Origin: Rubellimicrobium thermophilum DSM 16684
GTDB lineage: Bacteria > Pseudomonadota > Alphaproteobacteria > Rhodobacterales > Rhodobacteraceae
Assembly: GCF_000442315.1 (NCBI RefSeq)
Contig: NZ_KE557320.1
Location: 390,820-454,819, forward strand
DNA: 64,000 nt
Direction: 5' to 3'
Position 1 is the first letter of the stretch, and each line of letters begins with the position of its first letter. Below the pieces are notes generated by a model. That model saw nothing but the letters and a program-made list of their open reading frames with translations, had not been told where the DNA came from and ran no database searches. The position numbers and the translations under genes are program-made. This document shows positions 1-9,752 of the stretch, one piece after another.

Positions 1-906
1 ACGGGGGAGGAACGGCCCCATGCGCCGCATGTCGCCTTTGCCTCGGCCCGCTGGACGCGGCCGGTGGTGCTCATGGCCTCGGACGGGGATGCCGACTATG
101 CCCCCGTCCTGACCGCGCGCCGCGCCGCGGTGGTGGGCACCACCCTGACGCCCCTGCCGGCGGCCCGCCCCGGCCTGTGGGACCGCGGTCCCGCCCTGCG
201 GGTGGAGCTGCTGCGCGGCACCCTCTCCTCGGCCTCCCCGGCGCGCGTCCTGGCCGGCGCCAATCTCGCCGCGATCGGCCCCGGCACCGCCGAGCCCTGG
301 GAGCTGTTCCAGTTCGCCGAGGCCGAGCTGGTCGCCCCGAACATCTATGAGCTGCGGCTGCGGCTGCGCGGACAGGCCGGCACCGATGGCATCATGCCAC
401 GGGACTGGCCGGCAGGATCGCGCTTCGTCCTGATCGACGAGGCCGTGATGCAGTGGGATTTCCCCCCCTCCCTGCGCGAGGTGCTGCGCCATTACCGCTG
501 GGGGCCGCAGGGGCAGCTGCCCTCGGATCCCTCCTGGGGCCATCGCGCGATCGCCTTCCGCGGCATCGGCCTGCGTCCCTGGGCGGTGGCCCATCTCCGC
601 CTGACGGCCGTCCCGGACGGCGGGCTGCGCCTGTCCTGGATCCGCCGCACCCGCATCGACGGCGACTCCTGGACCCCCCCCGAGGTTCCGATGGGCGAGG
701 ACCGCGAGGCCTATCTCGTCCGCGTGATGCGCGAAGGGGTCCTGCTGCGCGAGGCAACGGTGACCACGCCTGCCTGGATCTGGACCGCCGCCATGCAGGC
801 GGCGGATGGCGCGGCGGAGGGCCCCGGCCCCGTGGTCCTGTCGGTGGCACAGCTTTCGGACCGCTTCGGCCCCGGCCCCTTCCGCTCGGTGGAGGTCCGG
901 CCATGA
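1..906 (+). CDS. GTA/phage tail baseplate (host-specificity) protein, C-terminal part
   Basis: This reading frame is open from base 1, so the gene starts outside the window and only about 301 C-terminal residues are seen. The region has no catalytic motif. It is rich in short beta-strand segments ending in an Ig-like stretch (SWTPPEVPMGEDREAYLV near the end). It resembles the C-terminus of the very large baseplate protein that ends the Rhodobacterales gene transfer agent cluster, where it forms the distal tail hub. That assignment comes from family memory and from the serine acetyltransferase gene that follows. A tail protein of an ordinary prophage is the alternative. Codon use and GC content match the neighbours, which fits a domesticated GTA better than a recent phage. 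Confidence 0.7.
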   Translation, partial: TGEERPHAPHVAFASARWTRPVVLMASDGDADYAPVLTARRAAVVGTTLTPLPAARPGLWDRGPALRVELLRGTLSSASPARVLAGANLAAIGPGTAEPWELFQFAEAELVAPNIYELRLRLRGQAGTDGIMPRDWPAGSRFVLIDEAVMQWDFPPSLREVLRHYRWGPQGQLPSDPSWGHRAIAFRGIGLRPWAVAHLRLTAVPDGGLRLSWIRRTRIDGDSWTPPEVPMGEDREAYLVRVMREGVLLREATVTTPAWIWTAAMQAADGAAEGPGPVVLSVAQLSDRFGPGPFRSVEVRP

Positions 907-996
907 CAGCAGGACAGACCCGGAAAGGGGGGCCTTGCCAGTGGCCGTCGCTGCCTATCTGTCCTATGCTGCCTGCCGGAAACGATGGAGGCGCAG

Positions 997-1803
997 ATGG
1001 CCACACCCCTTGCCCAGGTCGCAGAGGTCGATCCGGTCTGGTCGCGCATCCGGCGCGAGGCCGAGGACGCCCTGGCCGAGGAGCCGCTTCTGGGCGGCAT
1101 GATCCACTCGAGCGTGCTGCACCATGCGGGATTCGAGCGGGCTCTGGCCTACCGCATCGCGATGAAGCTCGCCTCGCCGGAGATGGGCCAGCAGATCCTG
1201 CGCGAGATCGTGGACGAGGCCCTGGCCGACGATCCGGGCATCGCCCGCAGCGCCCGCACCGACATCGTCGCCATCGAGGACCGCGACCCCGCCTGCCACA
1301 CCTTCCTTCAGCCTCTGTTGTATTTCAAGGGCTTCCAGGCGGTGCAGAGCTATCGCATCGCGCATTGGCTGTGGAACCGGCGACGTCGGAACATGGCCTA
1401 TTTCTTCCAGATGCGCGTGTCCGAGGTGTTCGGCGTGGACATCCATCCCGCCGCGCGGATCGGCCAGGGCATCATGATCGACCACGCCCATTCCATCGTC
1501 ATCGGAGAGACGGCGGTGGTGGGGGACAATGTCTCCATGCTCCATTCCGTGACGCTGGGCGGAACCGGCAAGGAGGATGGGGACCGTCATCCGAAGATCG
1601 GGGACGGTGTGCTGATCGGCGCCGGGGCCAAGGTGCTGGGCAATATCCGCGTTGGCCGCTGCTCGCGCATTGCGGCGGGTTCGGTGGTTCTGCACGACGT
1701 GCCGCCCTGCACGACGGTGGCCGGGGTGCCGGCGCGCGTCGTGGGCGAGGCGGGCTGCCCCCAGCCCGCGGTCAGCATGGACCATGTTCTGCCGGGGGCC
1801 TGA
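997..1803 (+). CDS. cysE: Serine O-acetyltransferase
   Basis: Transfers acetyl from acetyl-CoA to L-serine, giving O-acetylserine, the carbon acceptor for cysteine synthesis in the cytoplasm. The protein has about 268 residues. The N-terminal helical SAT domain runs to about residue 140, followed by a left-handed beta-helix of hexapeptide repeats from about residue 145 (GVDIHPAARIG). The catalytic motif is DHAHSIVIGETAVVG near residue 162, and the acetyl-CoA loop is SVTLGGTGK. An ATG 12 bases upstream (985) is possible, but GGAG at 987-990 sits at good ribosome-binding distance from 997, so I prefer 997. It is convergent with the pdh operon. The C-terminal tail that would bind cysteine synthase is present but not conserved enough to judge. 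Confidence 0.95.
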   Translation: MATPLAQVAEVDPVWSRIRREAEDALAEEPLLGGMIHSSVLHHAGFERALAYRIAMKLASPEMGQQILREIVDEALADDPGIARSARTDIVAIEDRDPACHTFLQPLLYFKGFQAVQSYRIAHWLWNRRRRNMAYFFQMRVSEVFGVDIHPAARIGQGIMIDHAHSIVIGETAVVGDNVSMLHSVTLGGTGKEDGDRHPKIGDGVLIGAGAKVLGNIRVGRCSRIAAGSVVLHDVPPCTTVAGVPARVVGEAGCPQPAVSMDHVLPGA

Positions 1804-1847
1804 TTCCCCCGGCAAACCTTCCCCCGATGGGGCGGGCCGGCCTGCGC

Positions 1848-3212
1848 TCAGGCCAGCATCGCCATGGGGTTCTCGAGGTTGCCGCGGATCGCATCGAGCA
1901 GCTCCGCCCCCAGCGCGCCGTCGATCACGCGGTGATCGACCGAGAGGGTGACGGTCATCACGGTGGCGGCCTCGATCCGGTCGCCCTCGCCGATGACCGG
2001 CCGCCTGACCCCTGCGCCGACAGCCAGGATCGCCCCATGCGGCGGGTTGATGACCGCATCGAAGCTGTCGATCCCGTACATCCCGAGATTGGAGATCGCA
2101 AAGCTTCCGCCCTGGTATTCATGCGGCGCGAGCTTCCGGCTCCGGGCGCGGGCGGCCAGATCCTTCATCTCGGTCGAAAGCTGCGAGAGGGACTTGGTCT
2201 CGGCATCCTTGATGACGGGGGTGAACAGCCCTCCTTCCACCGCCACCGCCACCGCCACATCCGAGGCCTTCATCCGCAGGATCCGGTCCCCGGCCCAGAC
2301 GGCATTGGCCGCCGGCACCTGCTGGAGGGCGATCGCGCAGGCCCTGATGATGAAGTCGTTGACCGAGAGCTTGACCTTGCGCGGCTCGAGTGCGGCGTTC
2401 AGCTCGGCCCGCAGGGCCAGCAGCGCGTCGAGCCGGATGTCCCGCCGCAGGTAGAAATGCGGAATGGTCTGCTTGGCCTCGGTCAACCGCTGGGCGACCG
2501 TGCGGCGCATCCCGTCCAGCCTGACCTCCTCGTAGGGGCGCCCTTCGTAGATCCGCAGGATCGCGTCGGCCGAAGGTGCAGCAGGCTTCGGCGCCGCGGG
2601 GGCGGCGGGGGCGGCAGGGGGCGCTGCCGGGGCGGCAGCGGGGGCTCCGGCCTGCGCGGCGGGCTTCGCCCCGGGCTGAGCCTTCTCGACATCCGCCTTG
2701 ACGATCCGCCCGTTCGGCCCGCTGCCTTGAACCGTGGACAGATCGAGCCCCTTCTCCGCCGCGATCCGCCGAGCCAGCGGAGAGGCGAAGATGCGTCCTC
2801 CCTTCGCCGGGGCGCTCCGGCCCACGCCGGTCCTGGCCGCGGGGGCGTCCTGCGATCCGCCTCCGGCAGGCAATGCCGGTGCGGAGCGGTCATCGCCGCC
2901 CCGTGCGGCCTTGTCGGGGGCCTTGTCGGGGGCCTTGTCGGCGGGGGCGGCGATGTCTCCGGCCTCCTCGCCTTCGGCCAGAAGGATGGCGATGGGCGTG
3001 TTGACCTTCACCCCCTCGGTCCCCTCGGGCACCAGGATCCGGCCCAGACGGCCTTCGTCCACCGCCTCGAACTCCATGGTCGCCTTGTCCGTCTCGATCT
3101 CGGCGATGACATCGCCGGCACGGACCTCCTCGCCCTCCTTCTTGAGCCAGCGCGCCAGCGTGCCCTCCTCCATCGTCGGAGACAGGGCGGGCATCAGGAT
3201 CTCAGTCGGCAT
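1848..3212 (-). CDS. pdhC: Pyruvate dehydrogenase E2, dihydrolipoamide acetyltransferase
   Basis: Forms the core of the pyruvate dehydrogenase complex and moves the acetyl group from lipoyl-lysine to CoA. The 454-residue protein has an N-terminal lipoyl domain (residues 1-78; lipoylated Lys43 in ETDKATME), an Ala/Pro-rich linker, a peripheral-subunit-binding domain (about 135-170, [14 protein letters not shown]), a second Ala/Pro linker, and the catalytic acyltransferase domain from about 220 with the active-site motif DHRVIDGA near the end. It is the last gene of pdhA-pdhB-pdhC, with only 12 bases separating it from pdhB. Its lipoyl-domain DNA is identical, base for base, to the one in pdhB. 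Confidence 0.97.
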   Translation of the reverse strand: MPTEILMPALSPTMEEGTLARWLKKEGEEVRAGDVIAEIETDKATMEFEAVDEGRLGRILVPEGTEGVKVNTPIAILLAEGEEAGDIAAPADKAPDKAPDKAARGGDDRSAPALPAGGGSQDAPAARTGVGRSAPAKGGRIFASPLARRIAAEKGLDLSTVQGSGPNGRIVKADVEKAQPGAKPAAQAGAPAAAPAAPPAAPAAPAAPKPAAPSADAILRIYEGRPYEEVRLDGMRRTVAQRLTEAKQTIPHFYLRRDIRLDALLALRAELNAALEPRKVKLSVNDFIIRACAIALQQVPAANAVWAGDRILRMKASDVAVAVAVEGGLFTPVIKDAETKSLSQLSTEMKDLAARARSRKLAPHEYQGGSFAISNLGMYGIDSFDAVINPPHGAILAVGAGVRRPVIGEGDRIEAATVMTVTLSVDHRVIDGALGAELLDAIRGNLENPMAMLA

Positions 3213-3213
3213 C
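2917..3213 (-). repeat. 297-bp perfect direct repeat, copy in pdhC (lipoyl domain)
   Basis: This segment matches 4269-4565 at every base by direct comparison (offset 1352). It covers the first 98 or so codons of pdhC, from just outside the start codon through the lipoyl domain and into the Ala-Pro-Asp-Lys linker. No synonymous difference was found. Confidence 0.95.
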
Positions 3214-3224
3214 TCTCTGCCCCC

Positions 3225-4564
3225 TTACCGGTAGGTAACCTTGTGGACGGCCTCGACGATCTCGGGCACCGTCACCAGGGCCAGCTTCTCGAGATTGGCG
3301 GCATAGGGCATGGGCACGTCCTTGCCGGTGCAGGAGATCACCGGAGCATCGAGCCAGTCGAAGGCCTGCTGCATGATCTGCGAACCGATCCAGGATCCGA
3401 CCGAACCCTGCGGCCATCCTTCCTCGACCGTGACGCAGCGGTTGGTCTTCTTCACGCTGTCGATGACGGTGGGCAGGTCCATCGGGCGCAGGCTGCGCAG
3501 GTTGATGACCTCGGCCTCGATCCCGTCCTTCGCCAGCTCCTCGGCGGCGGCAAGGGTATGCGCCATCCCGATACCGAAGCTGACCAGCGTCACGTCGCGG
3601 CCTGCCCGTTCGATCTTTGCCTTGCCGTAGGGGATGGTGAAGTCCTCCATCACCGGCACTTCGAAGCTGCGGCCATAGAGGATCTCGTTCTCGAGGAAGA
3701 TCACCGGATTGGGATCCCGGATCGCGGTCTTGAGCAGGCCCTTCGCATCGGCGGCCGAGTAGGGCATGACCACCCTCAGCCCCGGCACCTGCATGTACCA
3801 GGCGGCATAGTCCTGGCTGTGCTGGGCGGCGACGCGGGCGGCGGCGCCATTGGGCCCGCGGAACACGATGGGACAGCCCATCTGCCCCCCGGACATGTAG
3901 AGCGTCTTGGCCGCCGAATTGATGATCTGGTCCATCGCCTGCATGGCGAAATTGAAGGTCATGAACTCGACGATGGGGCGCAGCCCGCCGAAGGCCGCAC
4001 CGACGGCCAGACCGGTGAAGCCATGCTCGGTGATGGGCGTGTCCACGACGCGGCGGGCGCCGAACTCGTCCAGAAGCCCCCTGGGAGACCTTGTAGGCGC
4101 CCTGATACTCGCCGACTTCCTCGCCCATCAGGAAAACCGTCTCGTCGCGGCGCATTTCCTCGGCCATCGCCTCGCGCAGCGCCTCGCGCACCGTCATGGT
4201 CTTCGTGGGCGTGCCCTCTGGCCAGTCGGGCGACAGGGGCGCGCGCGGCTCGGCCGGGGCAGGGGCCTGGGGCCTTGTCGGGGGCCTTGTCGGCGGGGGC
4301 GGCGATGTCTCCGGCCTCCTCGCCTTCGGCCAGAAGGATGGCGATGGGCGTGTTGACCTTCACCCCCTCGGTCCCCTCGGGCACCAGGATCCGGCCCAGA
4401 CGGCCTTCGTCCACCGCCTCGAACTCCATGGTCGCCTTGTCCGTCTCGATCTCGGCGATGACATCGCCGGCACGGACCTCCTCGCCCTCCTTCTTGAGCC
4501 AGCGCGCCAGCGTGCCCTCCTCCATCGTCGGAGACAGGGCGGGCATCAGGATCTCAGTCGGCAT
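3225..4564 (-). CDS. pdhB: Pyruvate dehydrogenase E1 beta subunit with N-terminal lipoyl domain (two frameshifts)
   Basis: E1-beta pairs with PdhA in the thiamine-diphosphate decarboxylation of pyruvate. It should read as about 445 residues: a lipoyl domain (1-78, Lys43), a short linker, then the transketolase-like beta domain starting [11 protein letters not shown] and ending EAVHKVTYR. The lipoyl domain on E1-beta is a known alphaproteobacterial arrangement. As given, the frame breaks twice. One extra base lies in the G4 run at 4269-4272, exactly at the edge of the 297-bp repeat, and one extra base lies in the C5 run at 4077-4081 (between YKVSQG and LLDEFGARR). Removing one base at each restores a normal protein. 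I regard it as a functional gene with sequence errors, but true mutations cannot be excluded. Confidence 0.9.
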
Positions 4565-4565
4565 C
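4269..4565 (-). repeat. 297-bp perfect direct repeat, copy in pdhB (lipoyl domain)
   Basis: Identical to 2917-3213. The pdhB copy ends at 4269, the same place where the pdhB reading frame breaks, so the end of the repeat and the first frameshift coincide. Confidence 0.95.
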
Positions 4566-4618
4566 GGTCATCCTCATGTCCTTGGAATCGACGCGCTGCG
4601 CCGGGAATGGGGCCACCA

Positions 4619-5659
4619 TCAGGCGACCACATCGGTCCAGAGCTCGGACGGATCCGGCTCGGGGCTTTTCTGGCTGAACTCGGCGGCTTCGTTGACGATG
4701 TCGCGGATCTCCCGGTCCACGGCCTTGAGGTCGTCCTCGGTCGCGTGGTTGCCGGTCAGCAGCAGCGAGCGGACCTGTTCGATCGGGTCGCGCTCCTCGC
4801 GCATCTTCTGGACCTCCTCGCGTGTGCGGTACTTGGCGGGGTCCGACATGGAATGGCCGCGATAGCGGTAGGTCTTGACCTCGAGGATGTAGGGTCCCTT
4901 GCCGGAGCGGCAGTGGGCGACGGCGCGCGCCCCGGCCTCGCGGACCTTGAGGACATCCATGCCGTCCACCTCCTCCCCGGGGATGCCGTAGGCGGCGCCG
5001 CGCTCCCAGAAGGAGGGGGACATCGTGCTCCGCTTCACGGAGGTGCCCATGGCATACTGGTTGTTCTCGATGACGAAGATCACCGGAAGCTGCCAGAGCT
5101 GGGCCATGTTGTAGGTCTCGTAGACCTGGCCCTGATTGGCGGCGCCGTCGCCGAAATAGGTGAAGGTGACGCGGTCCCGCCCCAGATACTTGTCGGCGAA
5201 GGCAAGGCCTGCCCCGATCGGCACCTGGGCGCCGACGATGCCATGACCGCCGTAGAAATGCTTCTCGCGGCTGAACATGTGCATGGAGCCGCCCTTGCCC
5301 TTGGAATAGCCTCCGGCGCGGCCGGTCAGCTCGGCCATCACACCCTTGGGATCCATGCCGCAGGCGAGCATGTGGCCATGGTCGCGATAGCTGGTGATGC
5401 GCTTGTCGCCGTCCTCGGCCACGGATTCGAGGCCGACGACAACCGCTTCCTGTCCGATATAGAGGTGGCAGAACCCGCCGATCAGGCCCATGCCGTAGAG
5501 CTGACCGGCCTTTTCCTCGAAGCGGCGGATCAGCAGCATCTCGCGGTAGAACTTCAGGAGTTCCTCGCGCGAGACATTGGGAAGGGCGGGGCGGGGGGGC
5601 GTCCCGTGGGGCGCGCCATCGGCGGCTGGCTGGGCGGCGGCGGGGGCGGCTCGGGCCAT
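4619..5659 (-). CDS. pdhA: Pyruvate dehydrogenase E1 alpha subunit
   Basis: Thiamine-diphosphate-dependent decarboxylase subunit that joins glycolysis to the TCA cycle. It has 346 residues. The first 27 or so form an Ala/Pro tail, followed by the E1-alpha dehydrogenase domain. The ThDP/Mg motif is GDGAANQGQVYETYN around residue 170-185, and the phosphorylation-loop region YRYRGHSMSDPAKYR is intact. An AGAGGGAG ribosome-binding site precedes the ATG. It is the first gene of pdhA-pdhB-pdhC, 54 bases before pdhB. The ftsB-like gene lies upstream on the same strand, about 120 bases away. Confidence 0.97.
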   Translation of the reverse strand: MARAAPAAAQPAADGAPHGTPPRPALPNVSREELLKFYREMLLIRRFEEKAGQLYGMGLIGGFCHLYIGQEAVVVGLESVAEDGDKRITSYRDHGHMLACGMDPKGVMAELTGRAGGYSKGKGGSMHMFSREKHFYGGHGIVGAQVPIGAGLAFADKYLGRDRVTFTYFGDGAANQGQVYETYNMAQLWQLPVIFVIENNQYAMGTSVKRSTMSPSFWERGAAYGIPGEEVDGMDVLKVREAGARAVAHCRSGKGPYILEVKTYRYRGHSMSDPAKYRTREEVQKMREERDPIEQVRSLLLTGNHATEDDLKAVDREIRDIVNEAAEFSQKSPEPDPSELWTDVVA

Positions 5660-5753
5660 GCGGGTCTCCCTCTGGATCGGTCGCTTTCCTTCGACTTAGC
5701 GGAGGGGTCGCCCCTTGGCGAGAGGCCGGACACGCCGCAGCGCGGCGATGGTG

Positions 5754-5766
5754 GCGCTAACAGCGC
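5754..5766. promoter_or_regulatory. Inverted repeat GCGCT-AAC-AGCGC upstream of pdhA
   Basis: A 5-bp inverted repeat with a 3-base centre lies in the 123-base gap between the ftsB-like gene and pdhA, about 95 bases before the pdhA start. Its form, a GC-flanked TAAC core, resembles LacI/GntR-type operators. No regulator can be named from the sequence, and a chance palindrome in GC-rich DNA is possible. Confidence 0.3.
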
Positions 5767-5782
5767 GGTCCGGGGGCGGGTC

Positions 5783-6082
5783 TCAGCGGATGACGATCTC
5801 GTCGGCGCGGACCATGCCCAGCACGTCGCGCGCCTGCTGGTCGAGCAGGTCGAGATCGAGATAGTTGTCCGAAAGCCGCCGGGTCAGGTTCTCCATGCGG
5901 GCGACCTCCTCGGACAGGGCGGCAAGCGTGACGCGAAGCTCGAGGGCCTCCGCGTCGATCTCGGCGCGGCGGAACAGGCCGTAATCGCCCTGGATGGCGG
6001 CAAAGATGAAATAGATGCCCGCCAGGATCATCGTCGTGGCGAACATCAGATAGCCGAGCGGCGCGCGCGAATGGCGGTTCAT
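5783..6082 (-). CDS. ftsB: FtsB/DivIC-like septum formation initiator
   Basis: Small divisome protein of 99 residues with the FtsB/DivIC plan. It has a short cytoplasmic N-terminus, one membrane helix (about residues 9-30, YLMFATTMILAGIYFIFAAI), then a periplasmic coiled coil (ELRVTLAALSEEVARMENLTRRLSD) and the short conserved tail ending DEIVIR. It would link FtsL and FtsQ at mid-cell. Its place just upstream of pdhA is a common alphaproteobacterial arrangement. The symbol is by family; sequence identity in this family is always low. Confidence 0.85.
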   Translation of the reverse strand: MNRHSRAPLGYLMFATTMILAGIYFIFAAIQGDYGLFRRAEIDAEALELRVTLAALSEEVARMENLTRRLSDNYLDLDLLDQQARDVLGMVRADEIVIR

Positions 6083-6265
6083 GCTGTCACCGACTGGTTC
6101 CTGCGGCCCTGCAGGGGGCTCTCTGCCGCCCAGCCTGGCACGGGCCGGGCCGATTGCAAGGGGGACGCGCGGCAGCCGATGCGGAGTGGGCCGGCAGCGC
6201 CACAGGCTTCAGGGCCGTCGCGCCGCCGGTCGGGCGGATGGGGCAGGGGGCGGCCTGGCTTCTGC

Positions 6266-7189
6266 TCAGTTCCGGTAGATGTCCACGAGGCGGTCGAGCA
6301 GCGCCATTGCCTCCTCGCGCGGGCGCTGGAACACGTTGCGCCCGATGATGGAGCCGTTGCCGCCCCCTTCGCGGATCGCCCGGGCGTCCTCGAGGACCGA
6401 ATCCTCGCCCTTGGCCGCCCCGCCCGAGAAGACGACGATGCGCCGTCCGTTGAAGCAGGCCTGCACGACATGGCGCACGCGGTCGGCCATGGAGGCGGCG
6501 GGGATACCCACCTTGTCATAGACCTTCTTCGCCTCGGCCTGCCCGAGATGATCCGAAGGCAGCTTGACCTTGATGATATGCGCCCCCAGCAGCGCCGCGA
6601 TATGGGCGGCATAGGCCGTCACGTCGAGCGCCGTCTCGGCCTTGCTGTCCAGATCCTCGCCGCGCGGATAGGACCAGATCACCGTGGCCACCCCCTTGGC
6701 GGCGGCTTCGCGGCGCATCTCGGCGATGTCCTCGAACATCGACAGCGACATCGAGGAGCCGGGATAGATCGTGAAGCCGATCGCCGCACAACCGAGGCGC
6801 AGCGCATCATCGACCGAAGCGGTGATGGCCTGGGTCTTGGGCGAGGCCGAGGGCATCAGGGAGTTGGAGGAGTTCACCTTCAGGATCAGCGGGATCTGGC
6901 CGGCGAAGGTATCGGCCCCGGCCTCCAGCGGGCCGAGCGGTGCGGCATAGGCGGACAGCCCTGCATCGATGGCCAGCCGGTAGTGATAATGCGGGTCGTA
7001 GGCCGCCGGGTTGACCGCAAAGCTGCGGGCCGGTCCGTGCTCGAAGCCCTGGTCCACGGGCAGGATGATCATCCGCCCCGTCCCTCCGAGCCGGCCCTGC
7101 ATCAGCATTCGGGCCAGGTTGGCCTTCACGCCCGGCGTCTCGCCTTCATAGCGGCTCAGGATGGTCTCAACGCTCCTGGTGATCGTCAT
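6266..7189 (-). CDS. fbaB: Class I fructose-bisphosphate aldolase (FbaB/DhnA type)
   Basis: Reversibly cleaves fructose-1,6-bisphosphate through a Schiff-base lysine. The 307-residue TIM barrel matches the archaeal-type class I family, with LPVDQGFEHGPARSF near residue 45, ILKVNSSNSL near 105, the catalytic-lysine strand HIIKVKLPSD, and phosphate-binding VVFSGGAAKGEDS. The start was chosen at MTITRSVE, with GAGAGG upstream; the longer open frame is non-coding antisense to the next gene. It lies near pgk, so two glycolytic/gluconeogenic genes sit together, though the secreted-protein gene between them is on the other strand. Confidence 0.93.
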   Translation of the reverse strand: MTITRSVETILSRYEGETPGVKANLARMLMQGRLGGTGRMIILPVDQGFEHGPARSFAVNPAAYDPHYHYRLAIDAGLSAYAAPLGPLEAGADTFAGQIPLILKVNSSNSLMPSASPKTQAITASVDDALRLGCAAIGFTIYPGSSMSLSMFEDIAEMRREAAAKGVATVIWSYPRGEDLDSKAETALDVTAYAAHIAALLGAHIIKVKLPSDHLGQAEAKKVYDKVGIPAASMADRVRHVVQACFNGRRIVVFSGGAAKGEDSVLEDARAIREGGGNGSIIGRNVFQRPREEAMALLDRLVDIYRN

Positions 7190-7345
7190 GGCCGGGCCTC
7201 TCTGCGATGCGTGCATGCGTGCGTGTCCAGGGCTGTAGCGGGGTGGCGGGCCGCGTGCAATCGCGTTCGCGCCGGCAGGGCGGGCAATTGCCCCGCCCCT
7301 GTTGCCGGCTGTATCGGATGCCGTGCAGGAGAGGAGGACGGCAGG

Positions 7346-7858
7346 ATGCACTGGCAGAGGAGAATGGCCGCCGGGATGCTGGCGGCGGTCGTGCTGGGGG
7401 CAGACGGGGCTGCGGCCGGGTCGCCCGAGCTGTGCGAGGCGATCGCGCAAGCCGATCTCGGCGATCTGCTGACGAAGGGGGCCGAGCTCTCCGTCACCGG
7501 CCCGCTCGAGTATGGCGGCCTGCGGACGGTGAGCTGCGCCTTCGGGCCGGCGCTCGGGCCAACCCTCATCGTCAACATCGGCGAGGACATCGGCGACCAG
7601 ATGCCCGACACCGCCGCCGAGGCCGCGGCCGCGGAGGCGGCGATGCTGCGGATGATCGAGGGCCCCGACCACCCGCTGGAGGACATCGCCGGCCTGGGGG
7701 CGGCCGCCTTCTGGGATCCGGCGTCCGGGCTTCTGCGGGTCTGGCCGGGCGATGGCCAGATTGCGGTGCAGATCAGCGTCCTCGGCGTCGAGGATCCGCG
7801 GTCGGTGGCCGAAGAGGCCGCAAGGCGGGTTCTCGCAGTGCTGCCCGCCGGGGGCTGA
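7346..7858 (+). CDS. Exported protein of unknown function
   Basis: The protein has 170 residues. Residues 1-25 form a classical signal peptide (basic QRR, hydrophobic core AAGMLAAVVLGADGAAAG). The mature part starts at SPELCEAI and has two cysteines (ELCEA and VSCAFG) that could form a disulfide. It has the mixed strand-helix look of small periplasmic domains such as DUF3558, but I do not recognise the family with confidence. GGAGAGGAGG about 12 bases upstream is a strong ribosome-binding site. It is divergent from fbaB and convergent with pgk. Confidence 0.8.
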   Translation: MHWQRRMAAGMLAAVVLGADGAAAGSPELCEAIAQADLGDLLTKGAELSVTGPLEYGGLRTVSCAFGPALGPTLIVNIGEDIGDQMPDTAAEAAAAEAAMLRMIEGPDHPLEDIAGLGAAAFWDPASGLLRVWPGDGQIAVQISVLGVEDPRSVAEEAARRVLAVLPAGG

Positions 7859-7879
7859 GGCGGCCGCCCGGCCCCCGCG

Positions 7880-9068
7880 TCAGCCTCCGAGCGCCTTCAC
7901 ACCGGGGAGTTCCTTGCCTTCCATCCATTCGAGGAAGGCCCCCCGGCGGTGGAGACATAGGTGAAGTCGCCCGCCACGCCGACCTCGTTGAGGGCGGCCA
8001 CCGTGTCGCCTCCCCCCGCGACGGACAGCAGCGACCCGCTGCGCGTCAGTTCCGCGGCCTTCAGGGCGACGGCATGGGTTGCGGCGTCGAAGGGCTTGGT
8101 CTCGAAGGCGCCGAGCGGGCCGTTCCAGACAAGCGTGCGCGACCGGGCAAGGATCGTGCCGATATCCATGACCGTCTGCGGCCCGACATCGAGGATCATC
8201 TGATCCGGCGGGCAGTCATGGGCGGCATGGATGAATTCGGGCTCGCCGGCCCGCAGCGCACGGGCCGTCACGACGTCGCGCGGCAGCACCAGGTTGCATC
8301 CCTTCTCCTTCGCCTCCTCGAGGATGGCGAGCGCGCGCCCGGCAAGGTCGGGCTCATGAAGGGAACGGCCGATCTGGGCCCCCTGCGCGGCCAGGAAGGT
8401 GTTCGCCATCCCGCCCCCGATCACGAGATGATCGACCCGGCCCACGAGATTCATCAGCAGCTCGAGCTTGGTGGAGACCTTGGAACCGCCGACGATGGCC
8501 GTCACCGGACGTTCCGGGTGACCGAGGGCGCGGTCGAGGGCCGCCAGTTCCTCGGCCATCAGCAGACCCGCGCAGGAGGGCAGCCGATGCGCCAGCGCCT
8601 CGGTAGAGGCATGGGCGCGATGCGCGGCCGAAAAGGCATCGTTGCAGTAGATGTCGCCCAGCTTTGCCAGCGCGGCGGCAAAGTCGGGATCGTTCGCCTC
8701 CTCGCCTGCATGGAAGCGCGTGTTCTCGAGCAGCAGCACATCGCCGGGCTTCATCGCGGCGGCGGCATCCTCGGCCTCGGGGCCGATGCAGTCGGAGGCG
8801 AAGCGGACGGGCTGGCCCAGCGCCTGTTCGAGCGCAGGCAGGATCTGGCGCAGCGACATGCCGGGCACGACCTTGCCCTTGGGCCGGTCGAAATGGGCCA
8901 GAAGGATCGGCATCCCCCGGCCTCCAGAATCGCGCGGATGGTGGGCACGATGCGTTCGATGCGCGTGGCGTCGGTGACCTGCCCCCCCTCCACGGGGACG
9001 TTGAGGTCCACCCGCGTCAGCACCCGCTTGCCGTTCAGATCCATCTCGCGCAGCGTCTTCGGGGCCAT
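7880..9068 (-). CDS. pgk: Phosphoglycerate kinase (two frameshifts)
   Basis: Transfers phosphate from 1,3-bisphosphoglycerate to ADP. Corrected length is 396 residues, the family norm. It starts [32 protein letters not shown] and GGSKVSTK are all visible, and it ends [19 protein letters not shown] base is missing in the C5 run at 8914-8918, which splits AGG from MPILLAHF. Another is missing in the C6 run at 7939-7944, which garbles the last 20 residues, including the conserved STGGGA-type motif. Both are single-base homopolymer losses in a normally essential enzyme, so error is likelier than decay. Confidence 0.93.
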
Positions 9069-9218
9069 CGGTGCCTCCCTGTGGTTGCCCGCGCGACAAC
9101 TGACGCGACCGGGGCGGCCAGTCAACGCCGATGACGGGTGAGGCGGCATCCTGCGGGATTGGCTTCGCCTTCCCCCGCCTCTAGATCAGCCCCGACTCAA
9201 GCAGAGGAGCATTCCCGC

Positions 9219-9748
<530 letters not shown>

Positions 9749-9752
<4 letters not shown>

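Noticed and set aside
3225..4564. pdhB as a pseudogene
   Set aside because: Only two single-base insertions in runs break it; all motifs are otherwise intact and the operon is complete. Error is the better explanation.
453..4865. A 1470-residue open frame on the plus strand
   Set aside because: It lies antisense to pdhC and pdhB and across cysE; its protein is low-complexity Arg/Gly/His-rich. Such shadow frames are expected at this GC content.
4196..7858. A 1220-residue open frame on the plus strand
   Set aside because: Mostly antisense to pdhA, ftsB and fbaB. Only its last 170 residues, from 7346, are a real gene (the exported protein).
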